A stretch of DNA of 64,000 nucleotides from Chrysoperla carnea. Taxonomy: Eukaryota > Arthropoda > Insecta > Neuroptera > Chrysopidae. Location: assembly GCF_905475395.1 (NCBI RefSeq), contig NC_058340.1:62660181-62724180 (forward strand), written 5' to 3'. Positions 63,801-64,000 of the stretch are shown here, piece after piece (position 1 is the first letter of the stretch; each line of letters begins with the position of its first letter). The notes under the pieces are model-generated. The model searched no databases. It worked only from the letters and a program-made list of their open reading frames with translations, and was not told where the DNA came from. Both the position numbers and the translations under genes were made by a program.

Positions 63801-64000
63801 CATAATTACAAGACTAACGCTTAGCCATATTGAAGTTTTCTAAGAAAGTAAATTGTTATTTAGGATACTAGTGGGATAACAGCATTATTAACGTACGCCA
63901 GCGAAATCTGCACAACGAGTGCGTAGAACGAGTTGGGCAGAAGTACGTTAAGAATGCGTTACCACACGTATATCGTACAAAACTTTATCTACGCCTCTAG
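57863..64000. other. gene-free AT-rich stretch at the right edge
   Basis: I see no host gene. Open frames at about 58622, 59894, 61256 and 61861 lack domains and splice context. A (TTA)n microsatellite lies at about 59060-59082 and a tRNA-like SINE at 59459-59672. At about 63860-64000 a segment resembles 41975-42110 (gatactagt.gggataa, cgaaat.tg..caa.gagtgcgt), another dispersed repeat. Confidence 0.5.
59459..59672 (+). mobile_element. second tRNA-derived SINE family
   Basis: Starts with a class-II-like tRNA region: A-box part (aagtggtcaagcggtctaag) and B box (gggatcgaatccag). An unrelated body follows (cattgtcgtcgcttggataa) and ends in a (TA)n tract at about 59642-59670. It differs in head, body and tail from the SINE at 13908. 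It is unlikely to be a functional tRNA because the acceptor ends do not pair and unrelated sequence continues. Confidence 0.65.

Overview
The window is AT-rich nuclear DNA from an insect. It has short AT-rich introns with GT/AG borders, a CYP4G cytochrome P450 (a subfamily known only from insects), arthropod-type PDGF/VEGF-receptor genes, and many small DNA transposons, LINE fragments and tRNA-derived SINEs. The order cannot be fixed from sequence alone.

Region 1 (1-32102, + strand) is a head-to-tail array of at least three PDGF/VEGF receptor-like tyrosine kinase genes (Pvr family), called A, B and C here. A enters from the left and only its last kinase exons and C-terminal tail are present (1-1968). 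B (5367-17314, 19 exons) and C (19127-32102, 17 exons) are complete. Hand-spliced, they stay in frame throughout and give 1331 and 1409 residues. Both have a signal peptide, seven Ig-like domains, one transmembrane helix, a split kinase with a kinase insert, and a C-terminal tail carrying docking tyrosines. C has diverged most: its kinase insert is short and intron-free, one activation-loop tyrosine is Cys, the domain-4 contact motif is lost, and the tail has become an intragenic repeat with seven YxxM (PI3-kinase p85 SH2) motifs.

Region 2 (33825-36620, - strand) holds the coding exons of a CYP4G P450 (559 residues), convergent with C. A non-coding first exon and TATA box are proposed near 44165-44329, which would give a first intron of about 7.5 kb filled with repeats.

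Region 3 (about 44.4-64 kb) has no host gene that I can support. It contains a 5'-truncated, inactive LINE bounded by a 14-bp target-site duplication (56157-57848), a hAT-like MITE, foldback elements, SINEs, local tandem duplications and microsatellites.

The most noteworthy items are the receptor array with its divergent C copy and p85-docking repeat, a SINE family whose 3' tail is the insect telomere repeat, and several MITE families sharing TTAA-flanked termini.
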